NCBI GenBank assembly: GCA_003255065.1 | Contig: QAOA01000580.1 | Coordinates: 752,114-816,113, forward strand | Direction of reading: 5' to 3' | DNA: 64,000 bases | From: Cercis canadensis | Taxonomy: Eukaryota > Streptophyta > Magnoliopsida > Fabales > Fabaceae | Shown here: piece after piece, positions 24,898-35,283 of the stretch | Layout: the number at the start of each line of letters is the position of its first letter | How positions within the stretch are numbered: the stretch's first letter is position 1 | The notes under the pieces: model-generated | What the model was told of the DNA's origin: nothing | The model's input: only the letters and a program-made list of their open reading frames with translations | The model's database searches: none | Translations under genes and position numbers: made by a program

Positions 24898-26348
24898 GAA
24901 GATCCTGTAACCCTTTCACACAATTCCTCTACTTTCCTTCAAAAAAACCCAAACTTGATTTGTACCCAGAATTGAATTTCCAACCAGATTCGTTCGAAGC
25001 AACACAAACTTTAGAAATAAAAAATCTCTAAATTCGCAGAGGCGCTTTCAAGAGAGAGAAACAGAGAGAGGGAAAGGGAAAGAGAATGTGATGCTCAAAA
25101 TCAAATCTTCCCTGGAAATTCACAAAAAAATCTAATTGAAATCACTCGGTCAAGGTTTCCAGATGGAAACACAAAGAAGAAAATAGAGAGATTAGGGTGT
25201 GAAAGGGGTGCGTTTGGACTTTTGGGGGCAGAGGAATCGATGTTGACGAGGGATTAATCTGTCGCGTTGAAGACGATAACGGCAAAACCGCGTCGTCTCT
25301 GTGAAGAGTGTAGCCAACGCTTTCAATTATTCTACACGTGTCGAAACTCCATTGGATGGTACAAAACGACGGGTGGTAAAAGATAAAACGAGATCAAAAA
25401 ACGACGCGAAGATCGGTGTTCGTTTCGCAGCCGTTTGAGCCGGTTAGAGTGAAATCTGTTGCTGGAGCCGGCGCGAGAATCTAGACTGTGTTACGGAGTT
25501 TTGCGTTACTCTAAAACCGGTGACGTGGCGATATTCTAATCGATCATTGTACTTTTTTTAATTATTTTAGGGTTTTTCTCTAAATAGGAAAATAGGTTGC
25601 AACTAACGGGGAATTTGGTTACTTTTCCTCCTTTTCTTGTCCGAATAATAAAAAAGGGAAAATGGCAATTACCGAAGAAGGGACACGCGCCAAAATAGAA
25701 GCACGCGTTAAGAACCGATGCGGGTAGACCGTAGACGCACGTTGTCCTCCGCACGTCATCGTTTGCTGGAAGCGCTTTCGCATGCATTCATGTCCTTTTT
25801 TGTATAAGGCCGTGTTTGGCTTTATTTCATTTTGCAAAATGGATCCATGATTATTCGAAAATCTAAAGTAGAAAAATTCTCCGGTGCTGGCTTATTAGTT
25901 ATTACTGTGACTCTGTGTGTTGCAACTGGTTTTTTGTCTAATACATTTTTATTCCGTTTGTCTTCAACGGGCCGACCATCTGATTCTGCATTAATCAATT
26001 ATGGATTTTGTTGCCATACGCTCCCCAAAATTAAAGCTCAGAACTCAGAAGCCCCTTTTTAAATGGAATAATTTTATTCACATTATCAATACAATCAATT
26101 ATGGCTAATATTTTATGAGTAAAGAGAATATTCTATGGTATTGCTGAATTGCTGTAAAAAATATAATTACGCAATGTTATATATAAATAAGTAGAGATTT
26201 TAATATCACTCTTTAATATACCAGTAAAAATATTAAAAATAAAAAAATTAATGAACTTCATTTTAATTCTTTATTTTATATTATATGCAAAGTATAGAAC
26301 AATTTACATATTGATTTTTTAATTTATTGAAGCTTTTTATATATTTCT
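24898..26348. other. RDUF-like gene leader and promoter, then intergenic DNA
   Basis: The first 500 bases upstream of the RING gene are GC-richer and contain a purine-rich run on the plus strand (25050-25090), typical of a pyrimidine-rich 5' leader on the minus strand. Several ACG-containing words (ACGTG, ACGTGGCG near 25523) may be regulatory. The short open frames at 25536-26062 show no domain and are not called. Confidence 0.5.
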
Positions 26349-26528
26349 GGTATTTATGTAATATGTCATACTATATGAAAATAATCAATGTGTAAATGAC
26401 ATGTGTATAAATTAATTATTTTTAAGAAAATAAGATGAATTATATTTATATCGAATAAAATATAAAAATTATGTATGTTTGTCTCATCAATGTAATATAG
26501 TATACTCAAGTAGTATCATAAAATCTCC
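26349..26528 (+). repeat. Dispersed ~190-bp repeat family, copy 1
   Basis: This copy shares its order of blocks with 37044-37234 (same strand) and 38318-38506 (opposite strand). The blocks are TATGTCATACTA, AATGTGTAAATGACAT, TTTTTAAG...AAAATAAGAT, AAAAATTATGTATGTTT, and a closing GTAGTATCATA(A/G)AAT. The ends are themselves partly mirrored (TCATACTACAT against ATGTAGTATCA), so it is probably a MITE-type element. Confidence 0.6.
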
Positions 26529-27776
26529 ATTAATTTATTTATTGTGCATCATTCCACTTTAAATTATACCATATAAACCTTAGAAAATTTAAATAATGTT
26601 GTTTCAGACTTTGCATCTAGGAAAAAATTCAAAACTTACTAATATAATGCATCCACATACAATGGATATTCCATCTTGTCAGAGCTTCACTTAAGTTGTT
26701 CATTTTTGTCACTCCCTTTTTCAGTCTTATTAATATTAATTTTCAAAAACGAAGTTTAAAACTTCAGAAAAATTAATCTAAAAAATAAGTTAAGAAATCT
26801 AGCTAGAAAAGAGGGGGTTGGGGAATCTTCTACATTAACAACATCTTTTTCCTATCTGTTATCGTAATGCAACAACAATTTAACTATCAAAAGATTAAAA
26901 AATACAGTCTAATATACTATTAAAGAAAAGTCAACAATATACGACTCAAAAGTTGTGTATTTATACAAATTCAACAAAAATCTTTGAATATAATGACTTG
27001 TAGACTCTGATTTTATGTGTTTGCCCAATTCAAGAGTCATAAACTCTGTAATATTGGTATACAACTTTATTAATGTGTATTATAGACGTGGTCTTTTATT
27101 AAATCATAGAGATGCCCATAATTTAAAAATTGATGTTTTCTTATGCAAATCACACTCACTTCATAGTACTTGGCTAGTGGAGGAATGTAGCAGTGCTTGC
27201 ATTATGGCTTATGCTAGTGCCTCCCATAACACTTTGGCTTACTTTTTGGCTTTGCCATATTCTTAGCAAGACTAGTTCACGTGAGACTGTTTAGAATACA
27301 ACAACATGAACATGATGCACACTCGAAAAGAAACTTGTCCCAACAATGCATGCAATGACCACAATAGCTCGTAAGAGTAGCCATCAATAATTAATTTAGT
27401 GGTCCTATATATAGAGGAATTGTAGCTTTAGAATTCTTTGTTGTGGCCATAGATATGGCTCCCCCTTTTTCTTGAGTGACACTTTCTTTTCAACATTTTG
27501 AGTTAATAAAGCCTATCCTCAATTCTGAAAGCTAAGCTTTACATATTCCCCACTTTGATAATTATGTGTGGCTTTTTGACCCTTATTAGACGCGTTTTCC
27601 CTCTAGTTAGTCTTCAATGACTAGTTCCCTTTTTTTTTTCTCTTCCTTTCTAGGAGGGAATACTAAGGTTGCAACTTGAACTTTTTTGTTTTAAAAAATT
27701 ATGATATATATTACATACAATATCAAGTTAATTTACAATTATTATAGAAAGTACTACGACAAACATAAGAAAATAT
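26529..27776. other. AT-rich intergenic stretch
   Basis: No gene is supported. A plus-strand open frame of 83 codons (27015-27266) has no recognisable features. Confidence 0.55.
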
Positions 27777-27785
27777 TAAATTAAA
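27777..27785. repeat. Target-site duplication, left copy, of the Mutator-like element
   Basis: The 9 bases TAAATTAAA immediately precede the element and recur exactly at 30160-30168 after it. A 9-base duplication is the hallmark of Mutator-superfamily insertion. Confidence 0.8.
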
Positions 27786-28020
27786 GAGTAAAACCCCTAT
27801 TTGGTCCTTGAAAGATAGGTTCGGTGACAGTTTAGTCCTCCAAAGATTTTTACTGACACTTTCGTCCTTGGAAGATTGTTCCATCAGCCATTTTCGTCCT
27901 CCGCTTATGTCCGTTAATTGGACTTAACAGAAAAGGCCACGTGGCACGTTAAGTGCTGACGTGGCAGTTAAATGCTTACGTGGCACCTTAAAAAAATTTT
28001 AAAAAAAATTCTCTCTCATC
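27786..28020 (+). repeat. Left terminal inverted repeat of the Mutator-like element
   Basis: It mirrors 29945-30159. The inner part contains three ACGTGGC words (27939-27987), a sequence that in plant promoters is read by G-box/ABRE-binding bZIP factors. The arm ends in a poly-A/T stretch and a TCTC-rich tract. Confidence 0.85.
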
Positions 28021-28234
28021 TCTCATTTCTCATCTCTCATCTTTTATCTCTCATCTCCCTCTCATCTCTCTCTTTCTCCGGCAATATCTTTCTCTCTCTG
28101 CCATCTCTCTCTCTCTCTCTTAATTTGGGCTGGCTGAATCTCCCTCTCTTCCCCTCCTCTCTCATTTCTCTCTCTTTCTCTTCCCCTCCTCTCTGGTGCA
28201 ACACAGAACTCTTGAGCTAGTTCTTACTCTAGTG

Positions 28235-28350
28235 GCAGCTACTGTATCATTCTTCCCCCCTTCGAAACGATCCTTGTCCTCAAGGATCACGTTTGGGTAC
28301 CTTGTCTGCAGTTCCTGGACTAGTGATGTTGCCACTGAGTATTTATACAC
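28235..28350 (-). pseudogene. Fragment of a Ty3/gypsy polyprotein C-terminus
   Basis: Read on the minus strand, the frame contains LQTRYPNVILEDKDRFEGG. This resembles the segment just after the chromodomain of plant gypsy (chromovirus) polyproteins, where a hydrophobic turn is followed by LEDK and a glycine-rich run. No other gypsy domain is present nearby, so it is a short fragment inside the Mutator-like element. The homology call is from memory of the family pattern. Confidence 0.5.
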
Positions 28351-28626
28351 ACAGAACCTGTTGTATCTTCAGGTATGTGGTTGGTCGCAACCGTAGCTCA
28401 CAGCATAGGTGTTTCTCCCGCAAATAATGTTACAGGGGATGGTTTCAGAACAAATTTGTCACAAACACTCGGCACAGTACACTTATTTAAAACGTTCATG
28501 CAGTCGTATGGAGCAATAGTGAATAAACTGGATTTAATTTCTAAAACATTTATGTTAGCTTGGTTAAGAAATAGAGGTATAAGAGAGCTTTTTAAAGTAG
28601 GAAAATAAGAGAGGATATATACTTAC

Positions 28627-28893
28627 AGGTTCTGAAAGTAAACCTTCTCCATAATATGGCGTTACACCCATTTTATTGACAGAACTTGAAGCAGAAGGCC
28701 CTGCTGGTCTTGCACTTGAATCCTTGCCAGTAGAGCCTGTAGCCATGAACTCATTTGGAAACCTGTGGTCCCTTAGGCCGACCTGAGCATTTTCTTTTGC
28801 GCTACGAGCACTTTCTTCAGCTTACCTTCTTCTCTTCTGTTCCAGATATATATTTGCTTCTGCCGATGTGCGGCAACCAGCAGCTCTGGCTTC
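28627..28893 (-). pseudogene. Captured host-gene exon fragment, unidentified
   Basis: Read on the minus strand, a 267-base stretch (89 codons, phase 0 at both ends) begins after an acceptor-like TGTAG and ends at a good donor (CCT|GTAAGT). The frame reads like normal plant protein: EARAAGCRTSAEANIYLEQK, then AEESARSAKENAQVG, then a Ser/Gly/Lys-rich part, then TPYYGEGLLSEP. One in-frame TAA follows QKRRR. I do not recognise the parent gene. Exon-like borders without the rest of a gene, inside a TIR element, point to transduplication. Function is not expected. Confidence 0.55.
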
Positions 28894-29284
28894 CTACATT
28901 ACCATTTATCACAAATGTATAAGTTAACTCCATTTCTTTGATTTTCTCATGCACATTGCGTAATGATTAATTAACTGTGGTAGAATAAAGCATTTACTAG
29001 TACCATACATCACAAAGGGATAGGTCAGATTTACTAGTGCAAGTGCATGTTTATGATACCTCAACAATGGCATAACCAGATTTCACTACAAGTAGGTTTT
29101 GAGACAAATATGTACATACTTGTTGTTTCTACCATTTCCGTTCTACAAAAGGATCACACTCAAGAATACATCAATCAAGAAACAAAATCTACTTTCCGTT
29201 CTAGGCTGATGCATGTACTGAGACTAGAAAAAAGTTGATGACTTGCACATGTTGGAGACAGTTTGCATGAAGCCATGCATGCAA

Positions 29285-29376
29285 CTCGGGGCACATGTGA
29301 CTCAGTCCAGGACTGAGTCAACTCGGGGCATAGGTTCTTTGCTGGTTCAACTCAGGGCACAGGTTCTTTACTAGTT
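29285..29376. repeat. Short tandem repeats of ~29 bp
   Basis: CAACTCGGGGCATAGGTTCT followed by TTGCTGGTT is repeated next to itself as CAACTCAGGGCACAGGTTCT followed by TTACTAGTT. A more diverged unit starting AACTCGGGGCACATG lies just before. They lie within the Mutator-like element, next to the LINE tail. Confidence 0.65.
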
Positions 29377-29761
29377 TTTTGCTTTCTTTTTTTTTTTTGA
29401 TACACCAGAAAACACAAAGAAAACTACACCAAAACGATGCGCCCCACACCAGACCCTTCTACATCCTTAGCCAGCAATCTACCACACTCAAGAGGAGGGA
29501 CCATAACATCTTTCATCCCTATACTAAACCCATAAGCCAAACTTGCTAACCAATTAGCCACCCTATTAGACTCACGAAAACAATGAACAATCTTGATCTC
29601 ATTGCCTTCACTCAGCAGCGACCGAATTGAAGAAACAGGAGCAGCACCCAGGTGAGACTCAGAACAGCCCTCCGAAACCAGACTGACAGCATCTTGGGAG
29701 TCAGTTTTAACCACCACCCTTTGTGCACGATGGCCACGTTTAACATACAAGTGCTCAGTCA
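29377..29761 (-). mobile_element. 5'-truncated LINE fragment with RNase H-like (RVT_3) domain
   Basis: On the minus strand a frame of about 112 codons (29762-29424) carries the plant LINE RNase H-like pattern: VVVKTDSQDAVSLVSEG, a Ser/Leu-rich middle, and FRESNRVANWLASLAYG. The stop is followed by about 25 bases and then an A-rich tail (plus-strand T run 29387-29398). The sequence ACTAGTT occurs on both sides (29370-29376 and 29762-29768), a possible short target duplication. This is the 3' end of a LINE nested in the Mutator-like element. Confidence 0.65.
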
Positions 29762-29944
29762 ACTAGTTGTTGGAGAAAGTTTAAGAGAGATGGCAGAGAA
29801 ACTCAGTAAAAGAGAGATGGCAGAGAGAGAGATGAGCGTGAGAGAGAGATGGTAGAGAGAGAAAGAGATTGGCGGAGAGAGAGATTGAGGAAGAGAAAGA
29901 TGAGAGTGAGAGTGAGAGAGAGAGAGAGAGAGAGAGATGAGAGA

Positions 29945-30159
29945 GAATTTTTTTTAAGGTGCCACGTCGGCATTTAACGGCCACGTCAGCACTTAACGTG
30001 CCACGTGGCCTTTTCTGTTAAGTCCAATTAACAGACATAAGTGGAGGACGAAAATGGCTGACGGAACAATCTTCCAAGGACTAAAGTGTCGGTAAAAATC
30101 TTTGGAGGACTAAACTGTCACCGAACCTATCTTTCGATGACCAAATAGGGGTTTTACTC
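29945..30159 (-). repeat. Right terminal inverted repeat of the Mutator-like element
   Basis: It mirrors the left TIR. It also holds ACGTGGC-type words (29960-30010) and ends GGGGTTTTACTC directly before the second TAAATTAAA. Confidence 0.85.
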
Positions 30160-30168
30160 TAAATTAAA

Positions 30169-31585
30169 TAATTAGATTCAAGCTTCTACAATAAGCAGAT
30201 ATTGGATTGTAAATTTGAATAATGAGAAAGTTCTCAATCTTTTGCTGGATAGGTGTAAATGGGAAGAGTTGAGGGGAAATTAGTGAATATTTAGTAATGT
30301 ATTAATTATGTTAGATTCATTATCGTTTTCATTCTATTACTTTTTTTTTTTTTATTTGGATATGCTCTTTATATTTTCACTCCTTTCAAATTAAACTAAT
30401 ACTCACAATTATTTATGAAAATTTGGTTTCATGAGCATAATAGAAAATTATTGTAAAATCTTCTATAATTAATTCCCTTCAAGAACACGACTTGACTTTG
30501 TTTGTCTATTACATCTATTTTCAGAATACGTGGTACAGACTAAAGACATGTTTGGGTGCACATATATAAATTCTGTGGATAGCGTTTCAAACTGTGGTCC
30601 TAAAAGGAAAATCAATGAGCTAGGCTTGTGGAAACCGAGTAATGATAGGGTTTATAAATTAATTAATATTCAACAGCTTATCCATTAATTAATAAACGCT
30701 TCAATTTGGACAGTTTATGCAAGCAATGAGGTAATACAGAAACCACCTCATCACTTTCTTTTAGCAACTTAGGCTACGTTGCTGTATTGCATGCTCCCCT
30801 TTATTAGATGAATGTGACAATATCAAAGCTTTCCATACATAACCCAAAAAGATTGGGAAGAAGAAATAAACCAAATATATAAACTAAGCACTTCACATTC
30901 TAATACCGAAATGGAGAAAACATATAAAAATTCAAACATCAAAATAGAAGAGGCTCCATCTGAGGTAGTACTTTATAGGTTATGTGGCTTATTCTGCATC
31001 ACATGTGTATAAAAAATACTACTCAAGATGGCACAATTTGTAATAGGGACAACAACAGGTATGCTTGCCAAACATGCATGTACTATATATAGAGTTGACA
31101 ATTGATGACATTATTTTTTTTTTATGCTTAGTTTTTCTTGACCATATGTATAATGAGTTTGAAATCCATAAAGTATATACAATTGCAAATCAATAATCCT
31201 AATGTTTGAGATTTCGTTAAGAAATAAATAAAAGAAAAAAATAGATAATTAATTATGAGAATTATATTGATGGTTTTGATTCTGATTTATTGTCTATGCT
31301 GATTCTTAATTGATTTAAGAAATCCCACTTGACCATATGTGGATTTAATTTGAACATTTTTTTTTTGAAAATATAATTATGACTTATTCGGAATTATCTA
31401 GTTTAGGTTATATTTAGCATTTTTTATGTTAATTAATCTTCTAATCTTATCTTTCTTTCTCATTAGCCAAAAGGCAAACTAACCAAGGTGCAGCAAGTAA
31501 GCTCAAATACTATACTCAGTGCAATAATACCAAATAGGGGCAATACAGAAGCATTCCCCTCCTAGGCTCCTACTCAAATTTATTT
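30169..31585. other. AT-rich intergenic stretch
   Basis: No gene, RNA or convincing repeat was recognised. Confidence 0.55.
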
Positions 31586-31851
31586 GAGTAAAGCTTTATT
31601 TTCGTCTTTGAAAGATGACATTGGTGACAATTTAGTCATTCAATCATTTTTAGTGATAATTTAGTCATTGAATATTAATTTCGTATGCCAGTTTAGTCCT
31701 CCACTAACTTCCTGATGTTAAGCGTTGGGTAAGCCGAAAGACTAAACTGGCGGACAAATTAACATTTAAGAATTAAATTGTCACTAAAAATGATTGAAGG
31801 ACTAAATTGTTACTAATGCTATCTTTTAAGAACGAAAAATAATTTTTACTC
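31586..31851. mobile_element. Mutator-type MITE related to the 27786-30159 element
   Basis: About 266 bp with inverted-repeat arms nearly to the centre. The arms start GAGTAAAGCTTTATTTTCG (left) and GAGTAAAAATTATTTTTCG (right, reverse complement) and then share GACAATTTAGTC, CAATCATTTTTAGTGA and GCCAGTTTAGTC. The start and several internal words (GAGTAAA, GGTGACA.TTTAGTCCT) are shared with the TIR of the larger Mutator-like element 1.4 kb away, so both belong to one superfamily. TTTATTT occurs on both flanks; an exact 9-bp duplication is not seen. Confidence 0.7.
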
Positions 31852-32793
31852 TTTATTTTATTTATAAGTTGTTTCAAAACACACTCTTTGTGGAATAGTT
31901 TGACTGTCCTATCTTTCAGAAAAAGAAAAACATCCTTGGGAAAGAGAAAAGGAATGCATTATAATTCAAGGGAGAAAAAAAAAAGGATGCATTATAATAT
32001 ATTTGTTTATTTTCAAAAGACATTACAATGATTAAGTACTGGGTAAAATGTTTATAATTTATTTAGCAAAAAAATGTATTTATAAATCTTTTTAATATCA
32101 CTTATATGTATATATAGCTCGAATCAATCGTAGAAACTGACTATAATATTAAGGTTGAACCACTCAAAAAAAAAAAAAAAAGCCTACTATTTATGATGTT
32201 TTGCAAGTTTTCCCCATGATAAGAAATTGGTGGTTGGAAACCATTTTCATTTGGAATCAAACAAGTAAACCCAGCTCACCGAAACTACAACTTTCTATAT
32301 GTAGAATCCTAATATATTCCCAAAATCGGGTCTAATTAAACACATGAAGAAATAAATTGGTTAAATACATTATGGTCGCAGAGGCCAACTACTACTGTTT
32401 TTTTATTTTTTTTTCTAATTAAATTATAAATTTCGGAAAGGGAGGTTGAGAGAGGGGAAGGGAGCTAATCTGTATAGGTATATATATAGAACCGAGTAAT
32501 TAATCCATTCTATTTAGCATTTTGTTCTTAATTTGATGATAATAATAATAATTGAACAATGTTTTATACTCTTTTTAACTAACCAAACATGATTAAACCT
32601 TTTAAAAGGAAGCCATCCTTGTAAAATTTATTTAACAAATCCAGGAATAATAATCCATGATAAAAACCATAAAGAATCTAAACCAATCAATTTACATTTC
32701 AACAACAGAGAAGAAAAAAACACGAAGTTATATATGATCTTTAAATACATCAATCACCCTAGATAATACAAACATTATAGTTATGTTTTACAA
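31852..32793. other. Intergenic stretch and 3' flank of the GPAT gene
   Basis: AT-rich, with poly-A/T runs. The last 100-200 bases are the probable 3' UTR of the acyltransferase gene on the minus strand. Confidence 0.5.
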
Positions 32794-34512
32794 TTAATCA
32801 TACTGAAAAAATGGCTTGAAAGTGCTCACCACCTTCTTAATCTGATCAACCAACGAAGTATATGACACAGTGCCATCATTCCCAGCCAAAACCCTGTACT
32901 TATCCTTCCTTGTAAAATTGGTGCACTCAAACCCTAGCGTGGCTGCCAATATCCTTTGCACATAGTTGGCAACGTCATATGGGCTTTTCCCTGATGAACA
33001 CGTGGCTTCCACCGGCAACTGGTTCAAGAACGTTACCTCGTACACTGGCCTAGGGTTCATGAAGAAGAAAATGGGGTCCAAACCCTTCCAACCCCTAGCT
33101 GTGGTTGCATGGAAGAACCCTACCCTGTAGTTCATGGCCACCGGCACTATCCGGTCAGTTAGCTCCGCGAAAAGGGCACTGAACCTCAAAAGAAAAGGTT
33201 CACGACATGTCGTTCCTTCTGGACACACTACCAAATCTCCTTTGGATAATTCACGTTTGATTTTTTCAGCATCAACATGTCGTATCCTTGTCAACCTAAC
33301 TGTGGGGATCGGCGAGAGGATCTCCGATAACCGGGAAATGGAGTATGTCACGGCTGGAATCTTCCTTTGAAGCACTGAAGAGAGGACCACAGGGTCCATA
33401 AGGGTCCGGTGAGAGCACACAAAGAGCACGCCGGAGCTTCCATTAGAGGGCGGTGACGGTGGTTTTCCTTTCACAATGACCTTGCTACCAAATAGCGTTG
33501 ATATGTAGGGAATTGCCCAAAAGGGCAACATAAAACCCGCAATGATGCGGATTATGGCAAGTAAAATCCCCAAAGGCATCCATAAGATGATTAACAAGCC
33601 TGTGGAAGCAGTTGGCCGCTTTACCAAGCGACCGTCGTGGAAGATCACCGGCAGTGGCCGGAGAAGTTGGTCGTCGTGCTTCTCCTTTGCCAAAAATGGT
33701 GGGTGCATTTGTTCCTACATTAAAAATATACATAAGTCACAAAAAAAANAAAAAAAAAAAAACTAATTTCATCAAATATTCCTACGTTTTTTATTTTCTC
33801 TTTTGAAATGGTTGAGCTGCTTGAGCACTTGATACTCTATTTTGAAAATTTCAGGTTCATATTTTGTGTGGTTTTTAGCCTGAATTATTATGGATGAAAA
33901 GTTTTCTCTTAAAAAATTATATATATATATAGCATATATTTGGCTTACCTTGCATAGCTGCAAAAAGGAATGATGACTTGAAGTTGTACTAACAGGCCTC
34001 CTTCCCAAACCCAAAGTGGGTTCCTCATTGTTAAAAAGCTTGGCAACCCTTTCAGAAATGGTATTAATGGAGTCATATTTAACCAACCCTGTGGCAAGCC
34101 CACACCTAGTAATTAGCTCACTCCCAATAACATCATCTGCACGTAAATGCTCCTTCACAAACCTCTCCACCATAATCCTAGGTGTTTTGGTGACTACAAC
34201 TCTCTTATCTTGAGAGCTAAACACCTTCCACGCCTCCATGTCAAGATCATCCATATAAAACTTAGGCAAAACTGCTCTAGCTACTGATTCAATCTCAGAC
34301 TGAGGAACTCCAGCTACGGCCACAAAGATCATCAGCTTCAACCCCGCGTCTTCCATGCCTACCATGTTCAGCAAGCGAATTATAGGCCATAGAATCAACA
34401 ACATCGCGAAACGGATCAAACCCGATGCTTCAAACGCTACTAACATGAAGTAGGAGAAAGGATCTGAGTCCTTTAGAAGCGTTCCTTCTAACTCAGAAAC
34501 TACAGACTCCAT
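32794..34512 (-). CDS. GPAT5: Glycerol-3-phosphate sn-2 acyltransferase, GPAT5/GPAT7 type (suberin)
   Basis: Two exons on the minus strand, 34512-33949 and 33714-32794, with a GTAAGC donor and TGTAG acceptor; together 494 residues (Arabidopsis GPAT5 has 502). The N-terminal half is a HAD-like phosphatase-type domain ([15 protein letters not shown] onward). The PlsC acyltransferase domain has motif I HRTLMD (H290-D295) and motif PEGTTCREP (353-361). Hydrophobic segments near residues 20-50 and 224-260 suggest membrane association. Long runs such as [20 protein letters not shown] are identical in the GPAT5/7 clade as I know it. These enzymes acylate glycerol-3-phosphate at sn-2 with oxidised or very-long-chain acyl groups for suberin. 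The phosphatase motif DxDxT is E-L-E-G-T here (residues 7-11), as in the clade that lacks phosphatase activity, so lysophosphatidic acid should be the product. GPAT7 is the alternative name. Confidence 0.93.
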
Positions 34513-34745
34513 GTTTGTCTACAATTAACGAGAGATTTTCTCTCTTCGTTCGTCGAATAACTTTTGCTGTTTTGGTATGTTTTTTCTCTATTTAGAAATG
34601 TTGGGTTTTTTTCTTCAAAGTGTTTCGATGTTGGTGTTTAGGGTGATGACATTGGGTTTTATGGTTATGAGGTTAAGGAATTGAGGTGTATTTGACTAGT
34701 CTCTAATGCTTGGGACTAAGGCAGTTTATCAGTTTACAACTACCC

Positions 34746-34752
34746 CTTTATA
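34746..34752 (-). promoter_or_regulatory. Probable TATA box of the GPAT5-like gene
   Basis: On the minus strand the sequence reads TATAAAG within TATATTATAAAGGGG, about 235 bases upstream of the start codon. That implies a leader of about 200 bases. Confidence 0.45.
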
Positions 34753-34888
34753 ATATATACTCTTATTTGCCAATATTTTTCTCCCCTCTCTGTGTCTATG
34801 TGCTTTTTGGGTGGATATATCGGTGAAGAATAGAGGATTATACGCCACGTTATAGGCAAAGATTGATTACTTAACCCCAACAACTTGA

Positions 34889-35283
34889 GCTCTATTGTAT
34901 TAAAACCATTGGTATTAGGCGACTACTAATTTGGACACCTAAAATTGGCGTCTAATATGATGAGTATTTAGGTTGCTAACCATCAAATAAAGTGTACCGT
35001 ATATAGATTGTACATGTTGAAACGTATGTGTTATTCTTTACCTTGGATGTTGCATTCTAATGATCCAATATTGAATTTTAATCTTNGCTCTATTGTATTA
35101 AAACTATTGGTATTAGGCGACTACTAATTTGGACACCTAAAATTGGCGTCTAATATGATGAGTATTTAGGTCGCTAACCATCAAATAAAGTGTACCGTAT
35201 ATAGATTGTACATGTTGAAACGTATGTGTTATTCTTTACCTTGGATGTTGCATTCTAATGATCCAATATTGAATTTTAATCTT
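34889..35283. repeat. 197-bp direct duplication split by a single N (probable assembly artefact)
   Basis: Copy 34889-35085 and copy 35087-35283 are the same length and differ at only two positions by eye (C/T near the start, T/C in the middle). One N (35086) sits exactly between them. This looks like two overlapping contig or haplotype ends joined without merging. Confidence 0.85.

Larger units (their letters stand above)
27786..30159. mobile_element. Non-autonomous Mutator-like element (TIR-MULE) carrying sequence fragments
   Basis: A 2374-bp element bounded by perfect 9-bp target duplications (TAAATTAAA). Terminal inverted repeats start GAGTAAAACCCCTATTTGG and run about 230 bp at both ends with roughly 90-95% identity by eye. 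Inside each TIR the sequence grades into a TC/GA microsatellite-rich stretch (28010-28195 and 29790-29945). No transposase is seen. The interior holds a chromodomain-end fragment of a gypsy polyprotein (minus), an exon-like host gene fragment with splice-site borders and one stop (minus), an unidentified stretch, short ~29-bp tandem repeats, and a LINE 3' end (minus). This is the architecture of a Pack-MULE-like element with later nested insertion. Confidence 0.85.

Noticed and set aside
28375..28608. 77-codon plus-strand open frame inside the Mutator-like element
   Set aside because: No domain or splice context recognised; kept as unidentified interior sequence.
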